Shown piece after piece: positions 33,843 through 42,769 of a DNA stretch of 64,000 bases; position 1 is the stretch's first letter; every line of letters starts with the position of its first letter. Under the pieces are notes generated by a model. That model was not told the origin of the DNA. It saw nothing but the letters and a program-made list of their open reading frames with translations, and did not search any database. Source of the stretch: Undibacterium sp. 5I1 (lineage in GTDB: Bacteria; Pseudomonadota; Gammaproteobacteria; Burkholderiales; Burkholderiaceae_D); assembly GCF_034314085.1 (NCBI RefSeq), contig NZ_JAVIWI010000001.1:3472001-3536000 (forward strand). Reading direction: 5' to 3'. A program made the translations under genes and the position numbers.

Positions 33843-34763
33843 CTAGTTACCAACTTGTAGTGATAAATACCAGCCGCGCTGCGTGGTGGGATTAAACACC
33901 GTGATGTCACCCAATTTGGCATAGGCCGCAGTGACAGAAAAATTCTTGGTCGGGAAATAAGCCAAAAACACGTCGGCATAATCTTTTTCATTATCAACAC
34001 CGAGGTTGCGCGACTTCATTCTGTACTCCATCCCTGCGACCCATTTACGGTTGATCAGATAGACCACAGAGCCTTCTAGCAGGGGTTTATATTGATCGTT
34101 TTTATCACCACCAAAACCGAGCAAGCCCATTTGGTTTGCCTTGCTCATCCGCAGTGTGGCGTTGATTAACAGGCTTTGTGCCAGATATAGTTTTGTCGCA
34201 GACAGGTAGTAGTCAACGCCGTTGTCACTGACTGCGCCAAGCTGCTTTACATTGGTGACGCCAAGTGCCCCAAGACCCGCCACGCCGTTATTGCGCTTGA
34301 ACATCACACCTAGCGCAATTTGCGGCAACAGCGTGTCTTGATCGGTCACGGCATCACCGGACAATTTCAATTTAATACCAACAATATCTTGTTGAATATT
34401 GAGATGATCCAAGGGGGCGCGGCTGCCGGTGAACTCTTGTTTAGCTAAAGACACTTCCAGTTTGTCAGCAAAACCCAGCGCGACGCCGTACGTTTTAAGG
34501 CGGTAATCCTGGGTGTCCACTTGCGTGATATGTGCGTTGACACCATAGCTATCTTCACTACCATAACCGGTGATCAGCGCCCACGGCGTAATGCCACCGC
34601 CGCCCGCACCTTCTAGCTGGCTGACGCCACCAGTCGCTGTCAATTTGCCCATGTCGGGCAAGGGCAAATTTTGCGCGTTGGCTACTTGTCCAAAAAGTGA
34701 CCAGGACAAACAAAAAAAGAGCGCATTACTTGCGATTACGATTACATTTTTTTTGTACATCAA
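33843..34763 (-). CDS. DUF3034 family outer-membrane-like protein (copy B)
   Basis: A 306-residue protein: signal peptide to about 30 (ANAQ), then LPDMGKLTATGGVSQLEGAG and a beta-barrel-like body that ends YLSLQVGN. It shares long blocks with copy A, for example ALGVTNVKQLGA and YKPLLEGS. It is the first gene of the minus-strand cluster (DUF3034 B, globin B, DUF3034 A, globin A, cupredoxin-like) and is divergent from a diguanylate cyclase with a 296-bp gap. Confidence 0.82.
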   Translation of the reverse strand: MMYKKNVIVIASNALFFCLSWSLFGQVANAQNLPLPDMGKLTATGGVSQLEGAGGGGITPWALITGYGSEDSYGVNAHITQVDTQDYRLKTYGVALGFADKLEVSLAKQEFTGSRAPLDHLNIQQDIVGIKLKLSGDAVTDQDTLLPQIALGVMFKRNNGVAGLGALGVTNVKQLGAVSDNGVDYYLSATKLYLAQSLLINATLRMSKANQMGLLGFGGDKNDQYKPLLEGSVVYLINRKWVAGMEYRMKSRNLGVDNEKDYADVFLAYFPTKNFSVTAAYAKLGDITVFNPTTQRGWYLSLQVGN

Positions 34764-35059
34764 ATGACCTGTGGCTAAAGAGCGTTGGTACTCGATCGGT
34801 GTTGCTGAGCTTTTTTGCTTCGGGTGATTTAGGGTGTTGATATTTTGTGTATCGATAATATGAACATCTTGATATGAAACGATCTCACAGCATTAAATTA
34901 CGCAACACTTTACCAAAAAAAACTAAATCTGCCCGAGCAAAGCCGTGACAGGATTTTGATTGAACCTACATTCCTGATATCTTATAAAACCAGATTAAAT
35001 TCTTCACTATTTTCTTCAAGTCAGATTACGATATTTAACACTTTATTATACAAAAGCAG

Positions 35060-36796
35060 ATGAGTCGTTCGTCCCTACGTCGTGAATTAGTTATCCCCAT
35101 TACTATATTAGTAATAGGGGTTGCTGCCGCCATTGGCTGGGTATCGACGAAGGCGGGTACTGCTGCAGTCAACACACTGACCCAGCGCATTTTGACCGAT
35201 ATGGTTAATCGCATCAGCGGCGCGACGGAACGACATTTAGACAGCGCGTTAGTGGCGCTTGATGCCATAGCACCAGATCCTAAGCATGCGCCGACATTAC
35301 AAAACTTCTCGGATGATCTGAGTTTGCTGGAATCTAAATTGTGGACTGCCAGCGGTCTGTTTATGGACGTAAATAATTACGTCTATTACGGCGGTCAGGA
35401 TGGCCGCATGGTCGGTGTGTTCCGGATCAAGCCTGATTTCGTAGAGGTGTATTGGCATGAGCCCGGCGCACGCCAACGTCAGGTTTATCAGGCGACAACG
35501 CCGGGCGACCGGTCGGTATTATTGCGGACAGATCAATACGATCCGCGGTTGCGCCCTTGGTATCGGGCAGCGATCGCGTCCGATAAGCCGGTGTGGACGC
35601 AAATTTATAACGACTTCACTTCTGCAGAACCGACTGTGACTCTGGCCAAGCCTGTGTTTCAGACCGACCATACTTTAATGGGTGTAGTCGCAACCGATGT
35701 GACCTTAAAAGTACTATCAGATTTTTTACGGACTTTAGAAATCAGTAAAAACAGTGTCGCCTACATCATCGATAGCGATGGTTATATCGTTGCCACATCT
35801 GGCGATGAGCTGGCTGTCAAACGCCCGAATCCGAGAGACGCCCCTCAACGCTTGCGTGCATCAGAAATGAAGACTCCTTTAATTAGCGAAATTTATAATC
35901 GCAGTTATGCGTGGCAAAGAAAAATTTTGCAAGGTGATAAGTCTGTCTCGTCAACCCAGGCGTTCACTTTGGCGACCGGTACGGTAGACGTCGCAGTCGC
36001 TGCCTTAGGTGATAAACAGGGTTTGAACTGGTTGACGGTGGTTGCGGTACCGCGCTCCGATTTTATGAGTAGCGTCAACCAAGGTTTTTTTGAGAGTTTG
36101 TTAATTGCTGTGGCCTGCATTATTTTTGCACTGACGATAGGTCTGACCATTATTGACCGGGTCATACGTGACATCCGAAAACTTACTAGTGCGGCAGAAA
36201 AATTTGGCGAAGGGCAGCCTTTGCCCAATCTGGATATCCGCCTCAATGATGAAATTGGTATTCTTGCGCAAACATTTATTGATATGGAAAAGAAGCTTCG
36301 TTTTGATAAATTGACGCAAGTCGCTAACCGGGAATCCCTATTCGCACAAATTAGTTACCTACAAAAAATTGCAAAAGATAATCCTCATGGGCAGCATGTG
36401 TTCACGATCTTATTTGTCGATCTGGACAGGTTTAAATTTATTAATGACAACTATGGACATGATGCAGGTGACGCCGCTTTAGTCATCATTGCCGCCCGTT
36501 TGAGAGCGACTATTCGCGAGTCCGACGTTGTGGCGCGCTATGGTGGCGACGAATTTGTACTACTGCTCAAAGATACCAAAAGCTCTGTCGATATCCACAG
36601 TATGGTAGAGAAAATTTCGACCTTGGTAAAGATGCCGATTGCGCTGGACGATGTGATGGTCAGCGTAGGTGTATCAATAGGCTGGTCTTGCTTCCCAGAA
36701 GATGGCGACGATTATGTGAGACTGATCAAGATTGCCGATAGCCGTATGTACAACCATAAACGAGATCGTAAATCGCATCAAATGGATCAGATGTGA
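35060..36796 (+). CDS. Membrane diguanylate cyclase with Cache sensor
   Basis: A 578-residue c-di-GMP synthase. TM1 is at about 10-28, a periplasmic double-Cache-type sensor at about 35-340 (with RLRPWYRAAIASDKPVWTQI, typical of Cache), TM2 at about 346-366 and a short HAMP-like linker. The GGDEF domain is active by motif: RYGGDEF with G495-F499, and the inhibitory site R486-E-S-D489 precedes it by five residues. It is divergent from the globin-DUF3034-cupredoxin cluster. The sensor may respond to an external ligand or to the periplasmic partners. Confidence 0.93.
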   Translation: MSRSSLRRELVIPITILVIGVAAAIGWVSTKAGTAAVNTLTQRILTDMVNRISGATERHLDSALVALDAIAPDPKHAPTLQNFSDDLSLLESKLWTASGLFMDVNNYVYYGGQDGRMVGVFRIKPDFVEVYWHEPGARQRQVYQATTPGDRSVLLRTDQYDPRLRPWYRAAIASDKPVWTQIYNDFTSAEPTVTLAKPVFQTDHTLMGVVATDVTLKVLSDFLRTLEISKNSVAYIIDSDGYIVATSGDELAVKRPNPRDAPQRLRASEMKTPLISEIYNRSYAWQRKILQGDKSVSSTQAFTLATGTVDVAVAALGDKQGLNWLTVVAVPRSDFMSSVNQGFFESLLIAVACIIFALTIGLTIIDRVIRDIRKLTSAAEKFGEGQPLPNLDIRLNDEIGILAQTFIDMEKKLRFDKLTQVANRESLFAQISYLQKIAKDNPHGQHVFTILFVDLDRFKFINDNYGHDAGDAALVIIAARLRATIRESDVVARYGGDEFVLLLKDTKSSVDIHSMVEKISTLVKMPIALDDVMVSVGVSIGWSCFPEDGDDYVRLIKIADSRMYNHKRDRKSHQMDQM

Positions 36797-36884
36797 TGGC
36801 TTGAAGTATGATTCAGGTAAAACCAACTTAGGTCGAAAACGATCAAGGAGGCAACGATTAATTGAAAGTTAGCACTAAATTTCA

Positions 36885-36954
36885 ATATACTCCCCATCTT
36901 TTTTTGAAAAATCGGCATATAGATAAATCATTCTATGGGTAACCAAACTATACT
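36885..36954 (-). repeat. Dispersed GTATAT repeat, copy 7 (inverted)
   Basis: On the minus strand it opens GAGTATAGTTTGGTTACCCA and closes GATGGGGAGTATAT. GTTACCCATAGAAT is shared with copy 8, forming a subtype. It sits between the converging ends of two c-di-GMP enzyme genes. Confidence 0.65.
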
Positions 36955-37023
36955 CATAGTGAGTATAGTTTGGTTAATCAGGATTCATCTGATCAAACTT
37001 GGGCAAAAAATCAAAAAGGCGAG

Positions 37024-39411
37024 TCAACTACTTGCAATACTGGCGTCCAGTTGCGTCTGGCTCGCATCCCACTGCGCCATCCAAGTGAGCATCTGCTCGG
37101 CTGGCATGGGTTTGCTGATGTAATAGCCTTGCGCCTGATCACAGCCCATGTCCTTGAGCAGTTGCATGACTTCTTTATTTTCTACCCCCTCTGCCACCAC
37201 CCGCAAGCCCATGTTGTGGCCAAGATCAATGGTTGATTTGACAATTTTAGTGTCATCAATATCTTTCTCCATTTTCAGAACGAAGGATTTATCGATCTTT
37301 AATTCATCTACCGGCAAGCTTTTTAAATACGCAAGTGAGGAGTAGCCAGTACCGAAATCATCAATCGACAAATCAGCGCCCATCGCATGCAAACCCTCTA
37401 AAGTCTGTTGCGCCCGGATCGGGTCATCCATAATCGCACTCTCGGTAATTTCCAGACAAAACGCAGCAGGCGTGATGTGGTGCCGCTCCAAGATATCGGC
37501 AAACTTGTTCGGCAAATCCTGATCCAGTAAATCGCGGGTAGATAGGTTGACTGACATTTTCAGGTTGAGACCTTGCGCTATCCAAAGGCTACAAATACGG
37601 GCGGCGTCATTCAGCACCCAGCGAGTTAACTGGCGAATAAAGCCGGTATGCTCTGCAAATGGGATAAATTGATCGGGGAAAATAAAGCCACGTTCTGGAT
37701 GTATCCAGCGGATTAATGCCTCGACGGCGATTACTTTACCGGTATCTAATGCGACTTTCGGCTGTACATATAAGTGGAAATGCTGCTGTTCCAGCGCCGT
37801 GCGTAATTCGCTCAACAAGGACAAACTTTGCTGGCTGGATTTGTCGATGGCTGGTACATAGGTTACTGCGCCGCTGTTGGCACGCTTGGCTGTATACATC
37901 GCCACTTCTGCGCGGCTTAACAGGGATTCGGCATCATTGGCATTGTCTGGGAAGCCGGCAATACCAATCCCCGCACCCAGATCAACGGTTTGATCTTCGA
38001 TCGAAATTGGTTTTTCTAAGGATGCTAAAATTTTTGCAGCCAGCTCTTGTGCTTCCAGCAAAGTGGAGTCGGGTAACAGGACGACGAACTCATCACCACC
38101 CAGGCGAGCAGGTTTGATGGTGCCTTGTCCTAACTCATTAGTCAGCCTGAGGGCAACCTGCGTCAGTAATTGGTCGCCAAAACCATGTCCCATCACATCG
38201 TTGACATGTTTAAACCGATCCAAATCCATCATCAAAATATAACAGGTAGTTTTTTTTGCCCTTGCCTGTGTAATCGCATCTTGCAACATGCTCACGAACA
38301 GTGCCCGGTTTGGCAGATTGGTCAAAATGTCCCAATACGCTAAGCGCCGGATTTCTTTTTCGCGGTTGGCAATCCCATCACGCATGACCAGAAAAGTCCG
38401 CGCCAGATCGCCGATTTCATCATTGCGTTGCACTTTGATTGTGGCAGTATAGTCACCCGCGCCTAACCGTTTGGCAGTATCCGCTAACTGACGCATAGGT
38501 CCAGTAATTCGCTTAGTGGTGACAACGCTAATAATACTGGCGATGATGACCCCAAGTATGGTGAGTATCAGGAGATCTCGTTGTAGTTGTTTATATGGCG
38601 CAATGGCTTCGCTCAGAGATATCTGCAATACGGCGACCGTAACCCACTTCTCGTTTTCGGCTAATTTAAGGACGTGCGCGCTGTATTCTTCATCGCCAAT
38701 GCGTAGTTCCGCGATGGATTGGCTTGTATCTTGAATTTTGGGAATCTGGGTTGCGAGTATGGCGACTTGTTCTGCATTGAGAGTAGAAACATCCGGCATC
38801 CATTTATTCCCGTCAGCATGATTTTCAGTTAGCAGGGATATCTGCAAGCCTGATAATTCACGCATGTCAGCGACGATACGCTGATCAATCGGGATTGCCA
38901 TCAAGACCCAGGCAAGAGTGACAGGTGCCTTAATCGGCACCATCACTAATTGATACGATTTACCTTGGACGACGGCATTGCGGTAAGAGCTACCGACTTG
39001 TTCTGCCTGTATCACCAAAGGCAAAATTGATTGCTGAAAACTACTTGCAAAAACATCGCTGGTAGCTGCCGTAACGCTGCGGTCCAGGCCTATTACCATA
39101 GAAAAACTGGCACCGATCCTTTCACCATGATTGATTAGGGCAGACTCTATCGTTTTAGTATCGTTGGTACCAATTGCCTCACGAAACGCATAATCTTTAG
39201 CGAGCACCTCGCCACTTTGTATGAGTTTTTGTGCATTCTGATCTAGTAAGCGATTGAAGATTTTTTCACTCCGCTTCAGTTCTTCCTGAATAGAGGCGCG
39301 CGCATTGCGATAGATCGTATTTTGAATAACAAAAAAACCCGCGAGTTGAACCATCAGGGTCAGGGCGATAAACAGAGTGACAACTCGGCTTTCCAAGCTA
39401 TGCAAACGCAT
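37024..39411 (-). CDS. Bifunctional GGDEF-EAL protein (diguanylate cyclase/phosphodiesterase)
   Basis: A 795-residue inner-membrane protein: TM1 at about 10-30, a periplasmic Cache-like domain, TM2 at about 275-297, HAMP, a GGDEF domain with RLGGDEFVVLLP (about 437-445) and an EAL domain with VEALIRWIHPERGF (about 562). The EAL catalytic motifs LEITESAIMDDP and IDDFGTGYSSLAYLKSLP are kept, so phosphodiesterase activity is expected. The GGDEF half lacks an RxxD inhibitory site. It lies between the first cyclase and the second cupredoxin-like gene (39555), which stands 143 bases ahead of it on the same strand. Confidence 0.92.
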   Translation of the reverse strand: MRLHSLESRVVTLFIALTLMVQLAGFFVIQNTIYRNARASIQEELKRSEKIFNRLLDQNAQKLIQSGEVLAKDYAFREAIGTNDTKTIESALINHGERIGASFSMVIGLDRSVTAATSDVFASSFQQSILPLVIQAEQVGSSYRNAVVQGKSYQLVMVPIKAPVTLAWVLMAIPIDQRIVADMRELSGLQISLLTENHADGNKWMPDVSTLNAEQVAILATQIPKIQDTSQSIAELRIGDEEYSAHVLKLAENEKWVTVAVLQISLSEAIAPYKQLQRDLLILTILGVIIASIISVVTTKRITGPMRQLADTAKRLGAGDYTATIKVQRNDEIGDLARTFLVMRDGIANREKEIRRLAYWDILTNLPNRALFVSMLQDAITQARAKKTTCYILMMDLDRFKHVNDVMGHGFGDQLLTQVALRLTNELGQGTIKPARLGGDEFVVLLPDSTLLEAQELAAKILASLEKPISIEDQTVDLGAGIGIAGFPDNANDAESLLSRAEVAMYTAKRANSGAVTYVPAIDKSSQQSLSLLSELRTALEQQHFHLYVQPKVALDTGKVIAVEALIRWIHPERGFIFPDQFIPFAEHTGFIRQLTRWVLNDAARICSLWIAQGLNLKMSVNLSTRDLLDQDLPNKFADILERHHITPAAFCLEITESAIMDDPIRAQQTLEGLHAMGADLSIDDFGTGYSSLAYLKSLPVDELKIDKSFVLKMEKDIDDTKIVKSTIDLGHNMGLRVVAEGVENKEVMQLLKDMGCDQAQGYYISKPMPAEQMLTWMAQWDASQTQLDASIASS

Positions 39412-39554
39412 GAACTATCCTTGCTGATTTGTGGCGATTTTCATTTTTTTGAAATGGCTGCATGCTGTTTTAATATCCGGTCGATAAACCATAATAATCG
39501 TAACTTACTGTAAGCGTAACTAACTCAGTCAATCCCGGAACACTGCGATCAAGT

Positions 39555-40172
39555 TCAATTTACTTTGTAATTCAATTTGACAACAAGCGCAGAGTTGTCA
39601 TCCTTGATTACAACGGCTTGCTCACTTATTGGGCTATTTGCCATTTGTTGATAGTACCAAGTTTTTAAACTATATTTCCCGGCAGGCAGGGTAGTAATTT
39701 TTGCTTTGCCGCTGGCATCTGTTTTTGCGAAATAAGGCGTATCGACGATCTGGATATACGCCAGCATCTGATCATGGATATTGCAGCCGACTACCACGGT
39801 CCCCGGTTTGTCAAAGGTGATCGGTGCTTCGGGCTTGCCTGCATACAGTTTTAATTCAAATGGCTTCGCTGGCGAAAATGAGTAAGCTTGATGCCGTACC
39901 GTGTCATTATTGGGGAAGCTGATGGCTGTCCCAGTCTGCACTACCGTCACCAGCGGAATGAATTTTTTATCTTTTTGCTCGATATCAACTTTGGCGGACT
40001 TGGTTTTTTCAATCGTACCATTATCAAAATAAACGACCGCATCAAGGACAGGTTTGCCAGCACTATCAATCACCTGAATAATGTGATCAGCGTGCGCAGG
40101 TAGCATACATGCACAACTCAACAAACCGATGGCCATTGTGGTAAGTTGGGAACGTTTAAAGTTATCAAGCAT
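39555..40172 (-). CDS. Exported cupredoxin-like protein, second copy
   Basis: A 205-residue protein when started at MLDNFKRSQLTTMAIGLLSC (40172), which has GAGGAG 8-9 bases upstream. The signal peptide ends near AHA (26-28). The cupredoxin-like domain keeps the copper ligand set H94 in NNDTVRHQAYSFSP and C130, H133, M136 in VVVGCNIHDQMLAYI. The C-terminal beta domain contains TPYFAKTDASGKAKITTLPA, nearly the same as in the copy at 31011. It stands directly upstream of the GGDEF-EAL gene on the same strand and divergent from a GGDEF gene, so cupredoxin and c-di-GMP genes are associated here also. Confidence 0.82.
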   Translation of the reverse strand: MLDNFKRSQLTTMAIGLLSCACMLPAHADHIIQVIDSAGKPVLDAVVYFDNGTIEKTKSAKVDIEQKDKKFIPLVTVVQTGTAISFPNNDTVRHQAYSFSPAKPFELKLYAGKPEAPITFDKPGTVVVGCNIHDQMLAYIQIVDTPYFAKTDASGKAKITTLPAGKYSLKTWYYQQMANSPISEQAVVIKDDNSALVVKLNYKVN

Positions 40173-40594
40173 TGCCGTTCTCCTCGCTAAACTGATCATA
40201 GAAATATGCACGCAATCATAAGTATTTTACTTGTATTTATCATGCGCCCATCCTTCATCAAAATGATTATTGCAGATCTATTTAACCACATTGCTAATGT
40301 CCTACGGATGTCAAACTTAAGTCCATGAGCTTTGAGTTTTACCGAAAAACCTAGTCCGCGTGTCTTACTTATCATCATAATGCAAAATAATTATAAAAAT
40401 CGCTTTATGTAGCTTTGTAGTTGTTGCTGTCCCTGAATGCATTGGGTATAGTAAATATTCAGAATAAACCGATTAAAAATAAGTAATTGTGACAAAGATG
40501 TTGTAAATTGTTGTTAAGTTATTGTTTCTTAATCGTTGCTAAGGTATTGTCGGTGCCACTTCGTTTGCTTATTGCAGTTAACTCTTAGTAGGGT
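40173..40594. other. Divergent AT-rich intergenic region
   Basis: Promoter region for the cupredoxin-like gene (minus) and the GGDEF gene (plus). No gene or strong palindrome recognised. Confidence 0.5.
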
Positions 40595-41638
40595 ATGGAT
40601 TCCATCATTAAACATCTTGTGGAAATTACTGGTCATCGTGACCATGATCTCCTCAATATTTCTGTCATCTCGGCCTTGTGTGAATTGACACGCGCTGAGT
40701 ATGCACGCGTGCTGGATATAACCACCGTAGGCAAGCAAACATTTGTACAGTCACAAATCACGATTAAAAATGGCAAAGTGCTGGAAGTCGCAGATATTAG
40801 CGCCATCAACTTAGCCGGTGATCTAATTGCCAAGTACCCCAACTTGGAAGACGGCATTACAAAACATCAGAATTTGATCGAAGGTTTGTCAGAAGATGGT
40901 AAGCGTTTAATATGGCTACCAATCTGGACTAACGAAAAGGTAAACACCTGTCTAGAAATCGCCAATCCTGAATCGTATAACGAAAATACTTCTCAAGTGA
41001 TGGAAGGGATTTTGATCGTTTATCGTAACTTCCAAAACTTACTCGATTACAGTGAGAGAGACTCATTGACAGGTTTATTAAATCGTAAGACTTTTGACGA
41101 TAATTTCTCCAAAATTTTGCGGGTTAGCTCTCAGCAAAAAAATACCGAAACAGAACCAGAGCAAGACCGCAGGTCCGTTGAACCCGAAAAGCCACATTGG
41201 TTAGCGGTTCTGGATATTGACCACTTCAAACGTGTTAATGATCAATTCGGTCACTTGTATGGCGATGAGGTATTGATTTTGATCGCCAATCTCTTACGCT
41301 CGTCTTTCCGTCCCACCGACAGATTGTTCCGTTTCGGTGGTGAGGAGTTTGTGATTTTATTGCGCGCTACGGCTCAAGACGATGCACACCATATTTTTGA
41401 TCGCTTCCGCGAAAATGTGGAGCAATATCCATTTCCACAGGTAGGTCAAGTCACAGTGAGTGTGGGTTTTGCCCGCATTGATCCGTTTGAGCCTGCAGTT
41501 GCGATTATGGGTCGTGCAGATCAGGCGCTCTACTTTGCAAAGAGCAATGGCAGAAATCGTACTTGCTACTACGATAGTTTGGTCGACAGTGGCGACCTGC
41601 ATGCCGAAAAATCGAACGATACTGCAGAGTTTTTCTAG
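40595..41638 (+). CDS. Cytosolic diguanylate cyclase (GGEEF)
   Basis: A 347-residue protein without membrane segments. The N-terminal part (about 1-155) is GAF-like and could bind a small ligand or a partner. The GGDEF domain starts with RDSLTGLLNRKTFD and has the active motif RFGGEEFVILL (about 246-256). The inhibitory site RPTD lies five residues before it. A charged insert (about 178-205, ETEPEQDRRSVEPEKPH) lies in the first half of the domain. It is divergent from the second cupredoxin-like gene. Confidence 0.92.
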   Translation: MDSIIKHLVEITGHRDHDLLNISVISALCELTRAEYARVLDITTVGKQTFVQSQITIKNGKVLEVADISAINLAGDLIAKYPNLEDGITKHQNLIEGLSEDGKRLIWLPIWTNEKVNTCLEIANPESYNENTSQVMEGILIVYRNFQNLLDYSERDSLTGLLNRKTFDDNFSKILRVSSQQKNTETEPEQDRRSVEPEKPHWLAVLDIDHFKRVNDQFGHLYGDEVLILIANLLRSSFRPTDRLFRFGGEEFVILLRATAQDDAHHIFDRFRENVEQYPFPQVGQVTVSVGFARIDPFEPAVAIMGRADQALYFAKSNGRNRTCYYDSLVDSGDLHAEKSNDTAEFF

Positions 41639-41641
41639 AGT

Positions 41642-42538
41642 CTAGCTATGCTCAGCATCAAGCGCAGCATTTGTTTTTTTACGCGCAGTAGTAATCAGGA
41701 TCACACTTCCTAAAATCACCGTTATTGCAATCATTTCACGCACGCCAATTTTTTCTCCTCCTAGCATAACGCCTAAAATTACCGCGATCACAGGGTTGAC
41801 GTAGGCATAGCTGCCAGCGAGGGCGGGCGTTACTGCGCTTAGCAAATACATGTACGCAGTAAATGCAAGCAAAGATCCGGCAACTACAAGATAAGACCAA
41901 GCTATCCACGCGTTGACAGTGATTGGCGTATTGAATTTTTCTCCCATCAAAAAACCAAGCATCATCAAAAATGCGCCGCCAAGTAACATTTGACTGGCAA
42001 ATCCCATCGCACCCGGCGCCATTTTTAATTTTCGTTGCGACAGCACTGATCCGATATCCCAACTTAAAATCGCCCCGATTAAGCTAATCACACCAATTGG
42101 CTTGGCAGAAAATTCGCCACCAAATGCCAGCATCACGGCACCCGCGAAGCCGATCATTATTCCTGTCCATTCACGACGGTTAGGCCAGTCTCCAAAAAAA
42201 CCCACGCAAAACGACAAAACCATCGGGGAGCAAGCAATAAATACGGCGGTCAATCCTGAGGAAATACTTTGCTGTGCTAGTGCCGTAAAACCCATGCCTC
42301 CACCCAGCATTAACACACCAACTACTCCTGCATCGCTCCACTCCCGTATCTTGGGACTAGGAGTACCACGCCATTTTTTCCAAGCAAATAGCAAACTACC
42401 CGCGGCTAGAAAACGTGTACCCATCAAGAGGAATGGTGGGAATGATGTTAATGCCACATGAATCGCAAAATACGTCGATCCCCAAACGATATACACGACG
42501 GATAAAGCGATCAGAACAGAGCGTGACAGACCGGACAT
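41642..42538 (-). CDS. EamA/DMT family transporter (YedA-like)
   Basis: A 298-residue inner-membrane protein with about ten hydrophobic segments in two EamA repeats. It begins MSGLSRSVLIALSVVYIVWG STYFAIHVAL, and the WGSTYFAI motif and FLLMGTRFLAAG are typical of the YedA group. AAAGGAAAA precedes the ATG. Members export amino acids or other metabolites; the substrate is not shown by sequence. It converges with the GGDEF gene with only 3 bases between them. Confidence 0.9.
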   Translation of the reverse strand: MSGLSRSVLIALSVVYIVWGSTYFAIHVALTSFPPFLLMGTRFLAAGSLLFAWKKWRGTPSPKIREWSDAGVVGVLMLGGGMGFTALAQQSISSGLTAVFIACSPMVLSFCVGFFGDWPNRREWTGIMIGFAGAVMLAFGGEFSAKPIGVISLIGAILSWDIGSVLSQRKLKMAPGAMGFASQMLLGGAFLMMLGFLMGEKFNTPITVNAWIAWSYLVVAGSLLAFTAYMYLLSAVTPALAGSYAYVNPVIAVILGVMLGGEKIGVREMIAITVILGSVILITTARKKTNAALDAEHS

Positions 42539-42672
42539 GGTTTTCCTTTAACTGGGGTTAAATTTCTTATTCGTTTTGATACTTAACAAGCTTTTATTTA
42601 AAGCGTTTTCAAACTAACTTTAAGGCTGGTTATTAAAGCATGCAGAGATCAAATTACAATCTAAAAAACAAC

Positions 42673-42702
42673 AAAAAAGCCCCAAATTTCTGGGGCTTTT
42701 TT
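42673..42702. terminator. Terminator of the Oar-like receptor gene
   Basis: AAAAAAGCCCCA pairs with TGGGGCTTTTTT over 12 bp with a 6-base loop. It lies 68 bases after the receptor stop on the minus strand and works in both directions. Confidence 0.9.
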
Positions 42703-42769
42703 GTTCTTGCTGATCTTACTAAATATATCTAAGTAACTTAGACAAAGACACCATTACATATTCTATAAA

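Noticed and set aside
33821..34000. Sixty-codon N-terminal extension of truncated haemoglobin copy B
   Set aside because: The extension runs into the neighbouring DUF3034 gene; the internal ATG gives a proper signal peptide and the same length as copy A.
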